Positions 34,338 through 45,880 of a DNA stretch of 64,000 nucleotides are shown here, piece by piece. Origin of the DNA: Streptomyces sp. CB02959 (GTDB lineage: Bacteria; Actinomycetota; Actinomycetes; Streptomycetales; Streptomycetaceae); NCBI RefSeq assembly GCF_002803155.1, contig NZ_NNBP01000006.1:1-64000 (forward strand), read 5' to 3'. Position numbers and translations under genes: made by a program. Numbering within the stretch: the stretch's first letter is position 1; every line of letters starts with the position of its first letter. Below the pieces are notes generated by a model. The model was not told the origin of the DNA, searched no databases, and saw nothing but the letters and a program-made list of their open reading frames with translations.

Positions 34338-35951
34338 TCAGCGGCGGGCGGTGACGTTCCGCTCGAAGGAGGCGAAGGCCGCCTCCTGCCGCCACTCGAC
34401 GGCCGCCTTGGGGCTGGACGCGAGCAGGTGCCGGCAGGCGAGGCCGGGGGTTCCGCTGCCCGGGAGCTGTCCGCGGCAGGCGGCGACCGGATGGTAGCCG
34501 GACGCTGTCGGATTGCCCTGCCACAGGCTGCGGCCGGAGAGGAAGGAGTACTGGAGGGAGGCGCGGGCCAGGTCCTTCAGCTCGCCGTAGCCGAGGTGGT
34601 ACGTGGTGGCGGCGTACTGGTACTCGTGGCTGATGTCGATGCGGGAGATGCCCGGGTCGTCGGTGGCCAGCACGATCGGCACCCCGTACGCACGGTAGGT
34701 CGAGAAGGGGTGCTCGGCACCCTTCACGCCGAGGATCTGGGCGTTGCTGGTGAACGGGACCTCGACGGCCACCTGGCGGGCGGCCATGGTCCGCGCCAAC
34801 GACCGCCAGTCGTCCTCGTGGACGAGGTCCACGCCGTGCCCGATGCGTTCGGCGTGGCCGACGTCGACGGCCTCGTTGATGTGGAACTTCAGGTCCGCCG
34901 GCTTGGCCAGGCCCGGCCACAGCTCACCGGCGTGCAGGGTGATGTGGGCGCGCGGGTAGGTGCGGTGCAGGTAGTCGAGCATCCGCATCTGGAGGCTGTA
35001 GTCGCGCAGGGCGGTGGCGCCGTCCTCGGGCTGGACCAGGTTGACGGCGGTGAACCGCGGGTCCCGCTCGGCCAGCCGCAGTCCGACCTCCATCTGCGTG
35101 AAGACCCGCTCGGGGGTGCTGCCGCGGGAGACCTGGGAGTTCCACCGCACCGTCAGCCGGCAGCCGGGCGCGGCGTGGGACGTGCCGCAGCGGGAGGTCT
35201 TGCGGAACTCGGTGTCCGCGTCGTCCGCTTCCTTGCGGGCGGTGGCGACCAGGCGGTCCAGCTTGCCGTCGGCGACCAGCGCGCGGTGCATGCGGTCGAA
35301 GTCGCCGTTCCAACCGAGCGCGTCGGCAACCTTCTTGGCTTCCTCGGAGGCGGGGGTGACCAGCGTCTCCAGGTAGAACTGGTTCTGCCCGACGATGTCG
35401 TCGGCGACCCGTGACAGCAGCTTGCCGCGGTGGCGCCAGGTCACCTCGCCGAACTTGCCGAAGGTGTCGAAGAAGTGGTCGTGCCCCGACTCGCCCGCCG
35501 GGAAGTCCTCCATGGACCAGGCGCGCACCAGGGCGTCGTGGAAGGCCCGGTCGGTCCGGGCGTCCGCCGCCGGTCGCTTGCCCGGTCCGCACGGCGGCGG
35601 AACCGCCGTCATCGTCTTCTCCTCGATGCACAGCCCGTCCTCGGCGGCGAGGGTGATCAGGTACTCGGTCGGTACCGCGCCGGAGAGGTGGTTGTGGAGG
35701 TCGCCGCCCTTCGGCAGCTTCCGGAAGAAGCCTTGCAGTCGCGCCGGATCCTGGCGGACGGAGTCCAGGTAGGCGGCGGTGCGCGCCTCGGCCGAGGTCA
35801 GCGGCCGGTCGGCGGGCGACGGAGGAAGAGGGGCGTTGGGCGACTGGGCGGCCGCGGGCAGTGCGGATATCAACGGCAGGATACTGAGGGCGGCCAGACC
35901 GGTCCGGAGAACCCGGCGACGGCGGGTGGCACGACGATGATCACGATTCAC
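34338..35951 (-). CDS. Secreted adenosine deaminase
   Basis: The 537-residue protein has an Arg-rich signal peptide (LRTGLAALSILPLISALPAA, about residues 15-34) and an adenosine deaminase domain: DLHNHL with His86 and His88, LHAGE with the Glu, HGVD and TDDPG. It should deaminate adenosine outside the cell. It is longer than cytoplasmic adenosine deaminases (about 340-360) and resembles the ADGF-like secreted type with extra N-terminal and insert segments. GTG 35951 is chosen; the frame extends further upstream. Confidence 0.82.
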   Translation of the reverse strand: MNRDHRRATRRRRVLRTGLAALSILPLISALPAAAQSPNAPLPPSPADRPLTSAEARTAAYLDSVRQDPARLQGFFRKLPKGGDLHNHLSGAVPTEYLITLAAEDGLCIEEKTMTAVPPPCGPGKRPAADARTDRAFHDALVRAWSMEDFPAGESGHDHFFDTFGKFGEVTWRHRGKLLSRVADDIVGQNQFYLETLVTPASEEAKKVADALGWNGDFDRMHRALVADGKLDRLVATARKEADDADTEFRKTSRCGTSHAAPGCRLTVRWNSQVSRGSTPERVFTQMEVGLRLAERDPRFTAVNLVQPEDGATALRDYSLQMRMLDYLHRTYPRAHITLHAGELWPGLAKPADLKFHINEAVDVGHAERIGHGVDLVHEDDWRSLARTMAARQVAVEVPFTSNAQILGVKGAEHPFSTYRAYGVPIVLATDDPGISRIDISHEYQYAATTYHLGYGELKDLARASLQYSFLSGRSLWQGNPTASGYHPVAACRGQLPGSGTPGLACRHLLASSPKAAVEWRQEAAFASFERNVTARR

Positions 35952-36072
35952 GTTCGCATCGTCACTGTCTGACAAGGTTCTGGCCAGGCACTTTTCGGCA
36001 ATTCCGGCGGACGGCTGCGCCCGGCGCCGCACGAGGGTGCCGCCGAGGTCCGCCGCCGGACCGCGGCGACGC

Positions 36073-36684
36073 TCAGCCGGTGCCGGTCCGGGCCGCCTTG
36101 AGATTGGCCTTCTTCACCTTGTTCCCGCAGGTCGCCATGGAGCACCAGCGGCGCCGCCGACCGCGGCTGGTGTCCACGAACAGCCCGTCGCAGGTGGACT
36201 GTTCACAGCGTTTGACGACGCCGTCGCCGCTGCCGAGGGTGGCGACGGCGTCCACGGCGACGACCGCGAGCGCGGCGCGCGCCGGGTCGGTCTCCGGCAG
36301 CCGCCACCGCGCCCGCCCGCCGGTGAGCACGAGCCGGGCCCGGTGCCGTGCGGTCCAACGATTGAGCAGGGCCTCGTCCGCCGGGTCGGGCGCCTCGTCG
36401 GCGGCGACCGCCGTACCGGCCCGGTGGACGGCCTCGCGCAGCACCCGGGCGTCGCGCAGCAGGGCCTCGGACACCGGCAGGTCGGGGCCGCCGAGTCCGT
36501 TGAGGGTGAGCCAGGCGCGGAGGTGTTCCGGGGTGGGGATCCGTTCCACCGGGTTGCCGCGCCGCTCGCTGAGGGTGGCGACGAAGCGGAACGCGAGGAT
36601 CTCGTTGCCGAGCCGGAAGTCCTCCGGGCCGGGCGGCGCGTCGGCCCGGGACGAGGGGCCTCGGAGAGCAGGTGAACCGGTCAT
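36073..36684 (-). CDS. CGNR zinc-finger transcriptional regulator
   Basis: The 203-residue protein ends in the treble-clef CGNR-type finger: CEQSTCDGLFVD followed by CSMATCGNKVK; the last motif residue is Lys rather than Arg. The N-terminal half (residues 20-150) is the helical ABATE-like ligand-binding domain. Members are actinobacterial transcription factors controlling adjacent metabolic genes. It is divergent from an alpha/beta hydrolase and shares two dyads at 36744-36783. Confidence 0.8.
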   Translation of the reverse strand: MTGSPALRGPSSRADAPPGPEDFRLGNEILAFRFVATLSERRGNPVERIPTPEHLRAWLTLNGLGGPDLPVSEALLRDARVLREAVHRAGTAVAADEAPDPADEALLNRWTARHRARLVLTGGRARWRLPETDPARAALAVVAVDAVATLGSGDGVVKRCEQSTCDGLFVDTSRGRRRRWCSMATCGNKVKKANLKAARTGTG

Positions 36685-36743
36685 GGTGGTTCATGCTACG
36701 CGCCCGGACGGCCCGGCGGCCAGCGCTTGACACTTTCCACAGG

Positions 36744-36783
36744 AACCGTTTTAAGTGGTTCATGCGAACCGATTTAAACGGTT
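36744..36783. promoter_or_regulatory. Two tandem AACC-N9-GGTT dyads
   Basis: AACCGTTTTAAGTGGTT (36744-36760) and AACCGATTTAAACGGTT (36767-36783) are two 17-bp imperfect palindromes with centres 23 bases apart, about two helical turns. They lie between the divergent CGNR and hydrolase genes, 28 bases before the latter's start, and probably bind the CGNR protein. Confidence 0.65.
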
Positions 36784-36810
36784 CGCACGGAGAGCGTGGG
36801 AAGGACAGGC

Positions 36811-37734
36811 ATGAGCGCGACGACCCTCCGGCCACTGGCCGGTTTCGGCACCGTCACCGGCGTCCCCTGGCTGCCGGACGGCTTCACGGACGTCTTCGAG
36901 AGCAGCCTCGTCCAGGTCGGCAGGGTCGGACTGCACACCGTGCAGGGCGGCACCGGAGCACCCCTCCTGCTCGTCGGCGGCTGGCCGCAGAACTGGTACG
37001 TGTGGCGCTTCGTGATGCCGCGCCTGGCGGAACGCTTCCGCGTGATCGCGGTCGACCCGCGCGGCGTGGGACGCTCCGACAAACCCCACGGCGGCTACGA
37101 CAGCGGCACCGTGGCCGCCGAACTCCGTTTGCTGATGCGGCAGTTGGGCCACGAACGGTTCGCCATGGCCGGCCACGACGTCGGCATGTGGCTCGGTTAC
37201 GCCCTCGCCGCGGACCACGGCGACGCCGTCACCCGCCTCGCCCTGCTCGACGCCACCCTCCCCGGCCTCGCGCCCGACCTCCCCCTCTTCGGCTCCGAGG
37301 CGCAGAACGACCTGCTGTGGCACTTCGCCTTCAACCGCAAGCGGTCGATCAACGAACTGCTCGTCCGCGGCCGCGAACACCTCTACTACGGCGACCAGTT
37401 CCGCCTCAAGGCCGCGCGTCCACTGCCGGAGTCCGCCGTCGACTTCTACGTCGAAACGCTCGCCCGCGACCCCGAGGCGCTGCGCGCCAGCTTCGACTAC
37501 TACCGGGCCACCGACGAGAACATCGCCCAGAACGGCCGGCGCGGGCGGCGTCCGCTCCCCATGCCGGTCCTCGGCGTCGCCGGCGCCCGCGGGCAGGGCG
37601 ACCGCCTCGCCGCCCTCCTCGGCCCCGTCGCCGAACGGTTCACCGGCGCCGTGCTGCCCGACTGCGGGCACTACGTTCCCGAGGAGTGCCCCGACGCCCT
37701 CCTCGACCACCTCCTGCCGTTCCTCGGCCACTGA
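36811..37734 (+). CDS. Alpha/beta hydrolase (epoxide hydrolase-like)
   Basis: The 307-residue protein has VGGWPQNWYVWR in the oxyanion region and MAGHDVGMWLGYALA, with Asp as nucleophile, as in epoxide hydrolases and haloalkane dehalogenases; the late DCGHYVPEE supplies the His. GGAAGGA precedes ATG 36811. Two dyads upstream suggest control by the divergent CGNR regulator. No signal peptide. Confidence 0.82.
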   Translation: MSATTLRPLAGFGTVTGVPWLPDGFTDVFESSLVQVGRVGLHTVQGGTGAPLLLVGGWPQNWYVWRFVMPRLAERFRVIAVDPRGVGRSDKPHGGYDSGTVAAELRLLMRQLGHERFAMAGHDVGMWLGYALAADHGDAVTRLALLDATLPGLAPDLPLFGSEAQNDLLWHFAFNRKRSINELLVRGREHLYYGDQFRLKAARPLPESAVDFYVETLARDPEALRASFDYYRATDENIAQNGRRGRRPLPMPVLGVAGARGQGDRLAALLGPVAERFTGAVLPDCGHYVPEECPDALLDHLLPFLGH

Positions 37735-37741
37735 ACGGCGA

Positions 37742-37782
37742 AGGGGCGGCAACCGGTCCGGATCGGATCGGTTGCCGCCCCT
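37742..37782. terminator. Perfect 14-bp hairpin between convergent genes
   Basis: Arms 37742-37755 and 37769-37782 are exact complements around a 13-base loop, 8 bases after the hydrolase stop and 46 bases from the GAPDH stop. Confidence 0.75.
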
Positions 37783-37827
37783 CGGGCGCTCGGTCTGCCG
37801 GGCCGCGGCCCGGGCAGACTGCCGGGA

Positions 37828-39282
37828 TCAGGCCACCGGCGCCGGGTAGGTCGGGTACTCCACCCCGGAGACGTACTGGACGACCCGGATGACCTGGCAG
37901 GAGTAGCCGAACTCGTTGTCGTACCAGAGGTAGAGGATCGCGTTGTCGCCCTCGACCTTGGTGGCGCCGGCGTCGACGATCGACGCGTGGCGGGAGCCGA
38001 TGAAGTCGTTGGAGACCGCGTCGGGGGCGCTGGTGAAGTCGATCTGGCGCTTGAGCGGCGAGGTCAGCGACACGTCGCGGAGGTAGTCGAGGACCTCCTC
38101 GCGGGTGGTCTCGCGCGCCAGCTGGAGGTTGAGGATGGCGATCGAGACGTCCGGCACCGGGACGCGGATCGAGCTGCCGGTGATCTTCGCCTTGAGGTCG
38201 GGCAGCGCCTTGGCGACGGCGGACGCGGCACCGGTCTCGGTGATGACCATGTTGAGCGGCGCCGAGCGGCCACGGCGGTCCGACTTGTGGTAGTTGTCCA
38301 GCAGGTTCTGGTCGTTGGTGAACGAGTGGACGGTCTCCACGTGGCCGCGCAGGACGCCGTACTCGTCCTCCATCGCCTTCAGCGGCGGGACGATCGCGTT
38401 GGTGGTGCAGGAGGCGCAGGACAGGATCTGCTCGTCGGGCTTGATCATGTCGTGGTTGACGCCGTGCACGATGTTGGGCACGTCGCCCTTGCCCGGGGCG
38501 GTCAGGACGACCTTGTCGACGCCGGGGCGCAGGTGCTTCGAGAGGCCCTCGCGGTCGCGCCACTTGCCGGTGTTGTCGACCAGGATGGCGTTCTTGATGC
38601 CGTACGCCGTGTAGTCGACCTCGCTCGGGTCGTTGGCGTAGATCACCTTGATCGCGTTGCCGTTGGCGATGATCGTGCTGTTCGCCTCGTCGACGGTGAT
38701 TGTGCCCTGGAACTGGCCGTGGATGGAGTCCCGGCGCAGCAGCGAGGCCCGCTTGACGAGGTCCTCGTCGGCCCGACCGCCACCGCCACGGACGACGATG
38801 GCACGCAGGCGCAGGCCGTTCCCGGAGCCGGCCTTCTCGATCAGGAGGCGGGCCACGAGGCGGCCGATGCGGCCGAAGCCGTAGAGGACGACGTCGCGCC
38901 CCTCGCGGCACTCGATCTTGTTGGCGCCGGTGGCGCCGGCGACGGCCTCGGCGGTGAAGTCCGCCACCGACAGGCCGCGGTCGTCGGACCGGTAGGTCGC
39001 GGCCAGCATGCCGAGGTCGATCTGGGAGGGGCCGAGGTCGAGGGCGGTGAGCGCCTGGAGGAACGGCAGCGTCTCGGTGACCGAGAGCTCCTCACCTGCG
39101 ATCTGCCGGGCGAATCGGTGCGTCTTGAGGATGCTGACCACCGACTTGTTCACCAAGGAGCGGCTGTGGAGGAGGACGGTGACGTCCCGCTCCCGGTGCA
39201 GCTTCCCGATGATCGGGATCATCGACTCCGCGATCTCCTCGCGGTTCTTCCAGTTGGTGAACGAGTCGTCGTTGACAGTCAC
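37828..39282 (-). CDS. gap: Glyceraldehyde-3-phosphate dehydrogenase, long form
   Basis: The 484-residue protein has an N-terminal extension of about 120 residues (VTVNDDSFTNWKNREEIAES), then a GAPDH: NAD-binding YGFGRIGRL, catalytic Cys292 in SCASCTTN and GSSIRVPVPDVS. Long forms of this type are known in actinobacteria and differ from the classical 335-residue enzyme. It oxidises glyceraldehyde 3-phosphate to 1,3-bisphosphoglycerate, or works in the reverse direction; the sequence does not tell. GTG 39282 has a weak ribosome site. Confidence 0.85.
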   Translation of the reverse strand: MTVNDDSFTNWKNREEIAESMIPIIGKLHRERDVTVLLHSRSLVNKSVVSILKTHRFARQIAGEELSVTETLPFLQALTALDLGPSQIDLGMLAATYRSDDRGLSVADFTAEAVAGATGANKIECREGRDVVLYGFGRIGRLVARLLIEKAGSGNGLRLRAIVVRGGGGRADEDLVKRASLLRRDSIHGQFQGTITVDEANSTIIANGNAIKVIYANDPSEVDYTAYGIKNAILVDNTGKWRDREGLSKHLRPGVDKVVLTAPGKGDVPNIVHGVNHDMIKPDEQILSCASCTTNAIVPPLKAMEDEYGVLRGHVETVHSFTNDQNLLDNYHKSDRRGRSAPLNMVITETGAASAVAKALPDLKAKITGSSIRVPVPDVSIAILNLQLARETTREEVLDYLRDVSLTSPLKRQIDFTSAPDAVSNDFIGSRHASIVDAGATKVEGDNAILYLWYDNEFGYSCQVIRVVQYVSGVEYPTYPAPVA

Positions 39283-39573
39283 AGGCTTATCTCTCGATCG
39301 AGCTAGGCGGTGCTCATATGCTAACCCGACCCCGCTTTTACGGTTCGGGGGGTGCCCTCCGAGGGACCCGGGCCACACCCGCCCACACCCCAACTGGCCA
39401 GGCGATACACGGGAGTTCACGCCCCTTCGGGCCGTCCGTCCGGCCGTCGGCCGGGCAGCGGGGACCGGTACGGGGTCGCTGAGCGCCACCGCTCGAACGC
39501 GCCGCGCACTCGGGGCGAACCCGTCGCGTCCGCTCCCTTGACAGCTCCCCCGCCCGCGGCCGACGATCCCCGG

Positions 39574-40335
39574 GTGAACCTGTCAGACAGCCAGACAGCT
39601 GGCGACATACCCACCACCCCCGTCCCCCGCCGCGTGACCGCGATGGAGGCCGTGCTGAGCCATCTGCGCGGGGCCATCGAGCGGGGCGACTACGCCGTGG
39701 GCGACAAGCTCCCCTCCGAAGCCGAGCTCTGCCGCCGCCTCGAAGTCAGCCGGCCGGTGCTCCGCGAGGCGCTCCGCGCGCTCCAGACGATGGGGCTCAC
39801 CGTCTCCCGCACCGGCAAGGGCACCTTCGTCGTCTCGGACGGCGCGGTGGCCGATCCGACCTTCGGCGACTACGCGGCCAGCGACCTGCTGGAGGTCCGC
39901 CGCCACGTCGAGATCCCGGTCGCCGGGTACGCGGCGGTGCGCCGGACGCCGGAGGACCTCGACCACCTGACCCACCTGCTGGAGCGGATGGAGCGGGAGA
40001 CCGACACCACCGCCTGGGTCGCCATGGACACGCTCTTCCACCTGGCGGTCGCCCAGGCCGCCCGGAACCCGGTCTTCCGGCGGGTGATCGAGGAGATCCG
40101 GGACGCCCTGGCCCGCCAGTCGGCGTTCCTCAACGACGTCGGCGGGCGGCGCGAGCAGGCGAACCGGGAGCACCGGGCCATCGTCGAGGCCCTCGCCGAC
40201 AGCTCCGAGCACGACGCGGTCGAGGCGATGAAGCACCACCTCGCACGGGTCGAGTCGACGCTGTCCACCATCGTCGGGCCGGCGCACCGGACGGCCCCCG
40301 CCACGGACGGCGCCGAGGGCGGGGAGCGCGGATGA
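39574..40335 (+). CDS. FadR-type GntR transcriptional regulator
   Basis: The 253-residue protein has the GntR helix-turn-helix ([33 protein letters not shown]) and a FadR/FCD-like helical ligand-binding domain with [11 protein letters not shown] and [14 protein letters not shown] 39574 is preferred to internal methionines. The ATGA overlap with the permease gene makes it the first gene of the asparagine operon, which it probably controls. The coding start contains TGTCAGACA/CAGACAG steps of possible operator nature. Confidence 0.85.
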   Translation: MNLSDSQTAGDIPTTPVPRRVTAMEAVLSHLRGAIERGDYAVGDKLPSEAELCRRLEVSRPVLREALRALQTMGLTVSRTGKGTFVVSDGAVADPTFGDYAASDLLEVRRHVEIPVAGYAAVRRTPEDLDHLTHLLERMERETDTTAWVAMDTLFHLAVAQAARNPVFRRVIEEIRDALARQSAFLNDVGGRREQANREHRAIVEALADSSEHDAVEAMKHHLARVESTLSTIVGPAHRTAPATDGAEGGERG

Positions 40336-41807
40336 ACGAGCCCTCGGTACGCGAGACGGACCCACCGGGCTCGGAGCGGCGGGCGCATACGGGCGGCGGG
40401 CACGTGGACGCCGGCGACGCCGGCTACCGCAAGTCGCTGACCTCCCGGCACATCAACATGATCGCCATCGGCGGCGCCATCGGGACCGGCCTGTTCCTGG
40501 GGGCCGGCGGCCGGCTCGCCACCGCGGGACCGTCGCTGGCCCTGGCGTACGCGCTGTGCGGCGTCGTCGCCTTCCTCGTCGTCCGGGCCCTGGGCGAACT
40601 GGTGCTGCACCGGCCGTCGTCCGGCGCGTTCGTCTCCTACGCCCGGGAGTTCCTCGGCGAGAAGGGGGCGTTCGTCGCGGGCTGGATGTACTTCCTGAAC
40701 TGGGCGACCACCGGGATCGCCGACATCACCGCGGTCGCCACCTACACGCACTACTGGGGCATGTTCGCCGACGTCCCGCAGTGGGTGATCGCGCTGGTCG
40801 CACTGGCGGTGGTGCTCACGGTGAACCTGATCTCGGTGAGGATCTTCGGTGAGCTGGAGTTCTGGTTCGCGATCGTCAAGGTCGGTGCGCTCACCCTGTT
40901 CATGCTGATCGGCATCTATCTGCTCGCCACCCACCACCCGGTGGGCGGCCACTCCCCCGGGCCCGCGCTGATCACCGACAACGGCGGCGTCTTCCCGACC
41001 GGTTCGCTGGCGATGCTGCTGGTCATCCAGGGGGTGGTCTTCGCCTACGCCTCGGTGGAACTGGTCGGGGTCACGGCCGGCGAGACCGCCGAGCCGGCGA
41101 AGGTGGTGCCCCGGGCGATCAACTCGATCATGTGGCGGGTGGCGCTGTTCTACGTGGGCACGGTGGTGCTGCTGACCATGCTGCTGCCCTGGAACGCGTA
41201 CTCGTCGGGCGAGAGCCCCTTCGTCACCGTGCTCTCCCGGCTCGGGGTCCCGGCCGCGGGCGGGGTGATGAACCTCGTCGTGCTCACCGCCGCGCTGTCC
41301 AGCCTCAACTCCGGCCTCTACTCCACCGGGCGCATCCTGCGCTCGATGGCGCTGTCCGGGTCCGCGCCGCGGTTCACCGGCGTGATGAGCCGCAGCCAGG
41401 TGCCGTACGGCGGGATCCTGCTCACCTCGGGCTTCTGCGTGCTGGGCGTGGGGCTCAACTACCTCGTGCCGAGCGAGGCGTTCGAGATCGTGCTGAACTT
41501 CGCGGCGATCGGCATCCTCAGCACCTGGGCCATGATCATGCTCTGCCACCTGCTGTTCTGGCGGAAGGCGCGGGCCGGGCAGCTGAACCGCCCTGACTAC
41601 CGGCTGCCCGGCTCCCCGTGGACCGAGCTGGTGACGCTGGCCTTCCTCGCCCTGGTGCTGGTGCTGATGTGGGCCGACGGCGGCGCCGGCCGCACCACGG
41701 TGCTGTCGTTGCCGGTGATCGCGGCCGCGCTGGTCGGCAGCTGGTTCCTGGTCCGCCGCCGGGTCGCCGCGCTCCAGGACGGAGCCGGGCCCGGGAGCGG
41801 CGGATGA
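40332..41807 (+). CDS. Amino acid permease (AnsP-like, APC family)
   Basis: The 491-residue protein has about 12 transmembrane helices and the APC signature [23 protein letters not shown] cut short here to [16 protein letters not shown], plus GELVLHRP. It brings amino acids, probably asparagine, into the cell by proton symport. Operon context (asparaginase and aspartase immediately downstream) suggests asparagine rather than other substrates. It overlaps the regulator and asparaginase genes by 4 bases each. Confidence 0.85.
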   Translation: MNEPSVRETDPPGSERRAHTGGGHVDAGDAGYRKSLTSRHINMIAIGGAIGTGLFLGAGGRLATAGPSLALAYALCGVVAFLVVRALGELVLHRPSSGAFVSYAREFLGEKGAFVAGWMYFLNWATTGIADITAVATYTHYWGMFADVPQWVIALVALAVVLTVNLISVRIFGELEFWFAIVKVGALTLFMLIGIYLLATHHPVGGHSPGPALITDNGGVFPTGSLAMLLVIQGVVFAYASVELVGVTAGETAEPAKVVPRAINSIMWRVALFYVGTVVLLTMLLPWNAYSSGESPFVTVLSRLGVPAAGGVMNLVVLTAALSSLNSGLYSTGRILRSMALSGSAPRFTGVMSRSQVPYGGILLTSGFCVLGVGLNYLVPSEAFEIVLNFAAIGILSTWAMIMLCHLLFWRKARAGQLNRPDYRLPGSPWTELVTLAFLALVLVLMWADGGAGRTTVLSLPVIAAALVGSWFLVRRRVAALQDGAGPGSGG

Positions 41808-42886
41808 GCACCCGCCACGGCACGGGCGGCACGCTTCCCGGCGCCGCCGCGGGGCGGGTCGCGGGCGATCCACCGCCGGTCCGCACCCCGCTCCACGTCC
41901 CGGTCGCCCATGTCGTCCGCGACGGTCTCGTCGAGGGCGTCCACCACGGTTCGGTGGTGGTGCTGGCGGCGGACGGCACCGTGGCGTACCGGCGGGGCGA
42001 CCCCGAGGCCGCGTTCTACCCCCGTTCGGCGCTCAAACCGCTCCAGGCGGTCGGCCTGCTGCGGGCCGGGCTGCCACCGCTGGACGACGCGGCGCTGGCC
42101 CTGGTCGCGGCCAGTCACTCCGGCGAGGAGCGTCACCTGGCGACCGCCCGGCGCATCCTGCACGACGCCGGTCTGACCGAGGACGACCTGGGCAACGTGC
42201 CCGACCTGCCCTACGGGACCGCCGAACGGAACGCCTGGCTGGCCCGCGGTCTGGGCCCCGGCCGGCTCGCGCAGAACTGCTCCGGGAAGCACGCCGCCAT
42301 GCTGGCCACGGCGCACAGCCGCGGCTGGCGGCTGGACACCTACCTCGATCCCGGGCACCCGCTCCAGTGGGAGCTGGCCGCGACCGTGGAGGAGCTCACC
42401 GGGCAGGGCATCGCGCGGGTCACCGTCGACGGCTGCGGCGCACCGCTGTTCGCGGTGTCGCTGCTCGGTCTGACCCGGGCCGCGGCCAAGCTGGCGACGG
42501 CCGCCCCGGACACCGACGAGGGCCGGGTCGCGCACGCCGTGCGCAGCCACCCGGAGATGGTCTCCGGCCGCGACCGCGATGTCGCCCGGCTGGTCCGGGC
42601 GCTGCCCGGGCTGCTGGCCAAGGACGGTTTCGAGGGCGTGCAGATCGCGGCGCTGCCGGACGGCCGGGCGGTCGGCGTGAAGATCGCCGACGGCGCGGAC
42701 CGCGCCCGGATGCCGGTGACGGCCGCGGCGCTGGCCCGCTGCGGCGTGCCCGCCACCGTGCTCGCCCCGTTCGCCACCGCCCCCGTTCTGGGCGGCGGTC
42801 GGGAGGTCGGCCTCCTCCGGGCGCTCGATCCGCCGCCCGTCGGCCCGTCCGACGCCCCTCCCCGTCCACGGCAACCGGCCGCGTGA
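41804..42886 (+). CDS. Asparaginase II-family protein
   Basis: The 360-residue protein matches the asparaginase family first seen in Rhizobium (conserved [22 protein letters not shown] and MVSGRDRD). It hydrolyses asparagine to aspartate and ammonia. It is structurally distinct from the E. coli AnsA/AnsB enzymes. Start ATG 41804 overlaps the permease stop by 4 bases. No signal peptide, so it works in the cytoplasm after uptake. Confidence 0.85.
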   Translation: MSTRHGTGGTLPGAAAGRVAGDPPPVRTPLHVPVAHVVRDGLVEGVHHGSVVVLAADGTVAYRRGDPEAAFYPRSALKPLQAVGLLRAGLPPLDDAALALVAASHSGEERHLATARRILHDAGLTEDDLGNVPDLPYGTAERNAWLARGLGPGRLAQNCSGKHAAMLATAHSRGWRLDTYLDPGHPLQWELAATVEELTGQGIARVTVDGCGAPLFAVSLLGLTRAAAKLATAAPDTDEGRVAHAVRSHPEMVSGRDRDVARLVRALPGLLAKDGFEGVQIAALPDGRAVGVKIADGADRARMPVTAAALARCGVPATVLAPFATAPVLGGGREVGLLRALDPPPVGPSDAPPRPRQPAA

Positions 42887-42938
42887 CCCGCCCCTCCCCT
42901 CACACCCCTCATCCCACCGCACGAAGGAACCTCCCGTC

Positions 42939-44348
<1,410 letters not shown>

Positions 44349-44391
44349 TCCAGCCCGGCCGGGGCGGCCGCCGGTCGCCCCGGCGCTCCAC

Positions 44392-44430
44392 CGGAAGCCC
44401 GGCCCGCGTCCGTCGCGGGCCGGGCTTCCG
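44392..44430. terminator. Perfect 17-bp hairpin after aspA
   Basis: Arms 44392-44408 and 44414-44430 are exact complements with a 5-base loop; ends the asparagine operon. Confidence 0.85.
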
Positions 44431-44545
44431 CGTCCTGGCGGGGGGTGCTGTGGCGCGGCGGCCGCACGGCGTACCGTCCTGGTCAGGGCGGCCCGCACGA
44501 TCACCGCGCGGGCCGCGGGACCGGACACGACGGGAGAAGGCTCCG

Positions 44546-45340
44546 ATGCGTATCGCGCTGTGCCAGATGACCTCTTCGACCGAACCGAAGGAGAACCTCG
44601 CGCAGGTCGCGGACCTGGTGCGGCAGGCCGCCGCCGAGGGCGCGCGGCTGGCGGTGCTGCCGGAGGCGGCGATGGCGCGCTTCGGGGGGCCGCTCGGCGC
44701 GGTCGCCGAGCCGTTGGACGGGCCGTGGGCCGAGGGGGTGCGGGCGGTGGCCCGGGAGACCGGGGTGACCGTGGTGGCGGGGATGTTCACCCCCGCGCCG
44801 GACGGCCGGGTGGCCAACACCCTGCTGGCCACCGGCCCCGGAGTGGAGGAGTCCTACGACAAGATCCACCTCTATGACGCCTTCGGCTTCCGCGAGTCGG
44901 ACACCGTCGCGTCCGGCGAGCGGGTGGTGACGATCGACGTGGACGGCGTCCGGGTGGGCCTGGCGACCTGCTACGACCTGCGGTTCCCGGAGTTGTTCCG
45001 GGCACATGCGGACGCCGGGGCGACGGTGTCGGTGCTGCCCGCTTCGTGGGGTGCCGGACCGGGCAAGCGGGAGCAGTGGGACCTGCTGGTGCGGGCCCGG
45101 GCGCTGGACGCGACGGTGTGGATGGCGGCGGTGGACCAGGCGGCGCCGGACCGGGACGCCGATCCGGAGGCGCCCACCAAGGCGCCGACCGGGGTGGGGC
45201 GCAGTGCGCTGGTCGGCCCCGACGGGACGGTGCGGGCCCGGCTGGGCGATGTGCCGGGGCTGCTGCTGGGCGAGGTGGACCCGGCGGAGGCCGAGCGGGT
45301 CAGGCAGGCGGTGGCCGTGCTGGACAACCGGCGACTCTAG
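44546..45340 (+). CDS. Carbon-nitrogen hydrolase (nitrilase superfamily)
   Basis: The 264-residue protein has the Glu-Lys-Cys triad: Glu40 in VLPEAAM, Lys106 in YDKIHLYD and Cys142 in LATCYDLRFPE. Its pattern, especially YDKIHLYDAFG, matches the Nit1/Nit2-like omega-amidase or deaminated-glutathione amidase type more than true nitrilases. AGAAGG precedes the start. Cytoplasmic; it could remove damaged or transaminated glutamine-type amides. Confidence 0.85.
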   Translation: MRIALCQMTSSTEPKENLAQVADLVRQAAAEGARLAVLPEAAMARFGGPLGAVAEPLDGPWAEGVRAVARETGVTVVAGMFTPAPDGRVANTLLATGPGVEESYDKIHLYDAFGFRESDTVASGERVVTIDVDGVRVGLATCYDLRFPELFRAHADAGATVSVLPASWGAGPGKREQWDLLVRARALDATVWMAAVDQAAPDRDADPEAPTKAPTGVGRSALVGPDGTVRARLGDVPGLLLGEVDPAEAERVRQAVAVLDNRRL

Positions 45341-45348
45341 ACGGGCCG

Positions 45349-45386
45349 CGCGGGCCCCGGTCGGAAGGTTCCGGCCGGGGCCCGCG
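45349..45386. terminator. Long hairpin between convergent genes
   Basis: A perfect 12-bp outer stem (45349-45360 with 45375-45386) is followed, after one mismatch, by an inner CGGAA/TTCCG stem. It sits between the hydrolase and ArsR gene ends. Confidence 0.8.
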
Positions 45387-45390
45387 GCGT

Positions 45391-45774
45391 TCAGCCGGCC
45401 AGTGGCTCCGCGGTGGTCGACGGGGCGTCGCGCAGGCCGAGGCGGAGGTGCTCGACGTGGTAGAGGGCCTGGTCGAGGAGTTCCGCGACGTGGTGGTCGT
45501 AGAGGGCGTAGACGATCGAGCGGCCGTTGCGTTCGCCGGTGACCAGGCCGAGGTTGCGCAGCAGGCGGAGTTGGTGGGAGCAGGCGGACTGCTCCATGCC
45601 GACGGCGGCGGCGAGGTCCCCCACCGAGCAGGGTCCCTCCTGGAGGCGGGCGAGGATGCGCAGCCGGGAAGGGGTGGAGAGGGCCTGGAGGGTGGCGGCG
45701 ACGTCGGCGGCCCCTACGGCGTCCAGGCGTTCGCGGGTGGTGGCGCTGCTCTTGTCATCAATTCCGTGGCCCAT
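45391..45774 (-). CDS. ArsR/SmtB-family metal-responsive repressor
   Basis: The 127-residue protein has the ArsR winged helix (LQALSTPSRLRILARLQEG, VGDLAAAVGMEQSACSHQLRLLRNLGLV) and a C-terminal helix with HHVAELLDQALYHVEHLR. The paired histidines in this last helix (alpha-5 type site) suit Zn/Co/Ni sensing; the CxC arsenic motif is absent. It is divergent from the P1B-4 ATPase and shares the dyad at 45810-45825, so it most likely represses that gene until metal binds. Confidence 0.88.
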   Translation of the reverse strand: MGHGIDDKSSATTRERLDAVGAADVAATLQALSTPSRLRILARLQEGPCSVGDLAAAVGMEQSACSHQLRLLRNLGLVTGERNGRSIVYALYDHHVAELLDQALYHVEHLRLGLRDAPSTTAEPLAG

Positions 45775-45809
45775 GGGAGCCATCCTAGGGATCCCAGTCA
45801 CCAGAATGA

Positions 45810-45825
45810 ATGAAGAGTTGTTCAT
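45810..45825. promoter_or_regulatory. ArsR/SmtB-type operator
   Basis: ATGAA-GAGTTG-TTCAT (45810-45825) is a symmetric site of the TGAA-N6-TTCA type known for SmtB/CzrA-like repressors, in the AT-rich gap between the divergent ArsR and ATPase genes. Confidence 0.7.
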
Positions 45826-45880
45826 CTGTTCCTGTACGGTGGTGGCGTCGCCTTCCCTGCCCGCGAAGGGTTGTTCCGTC

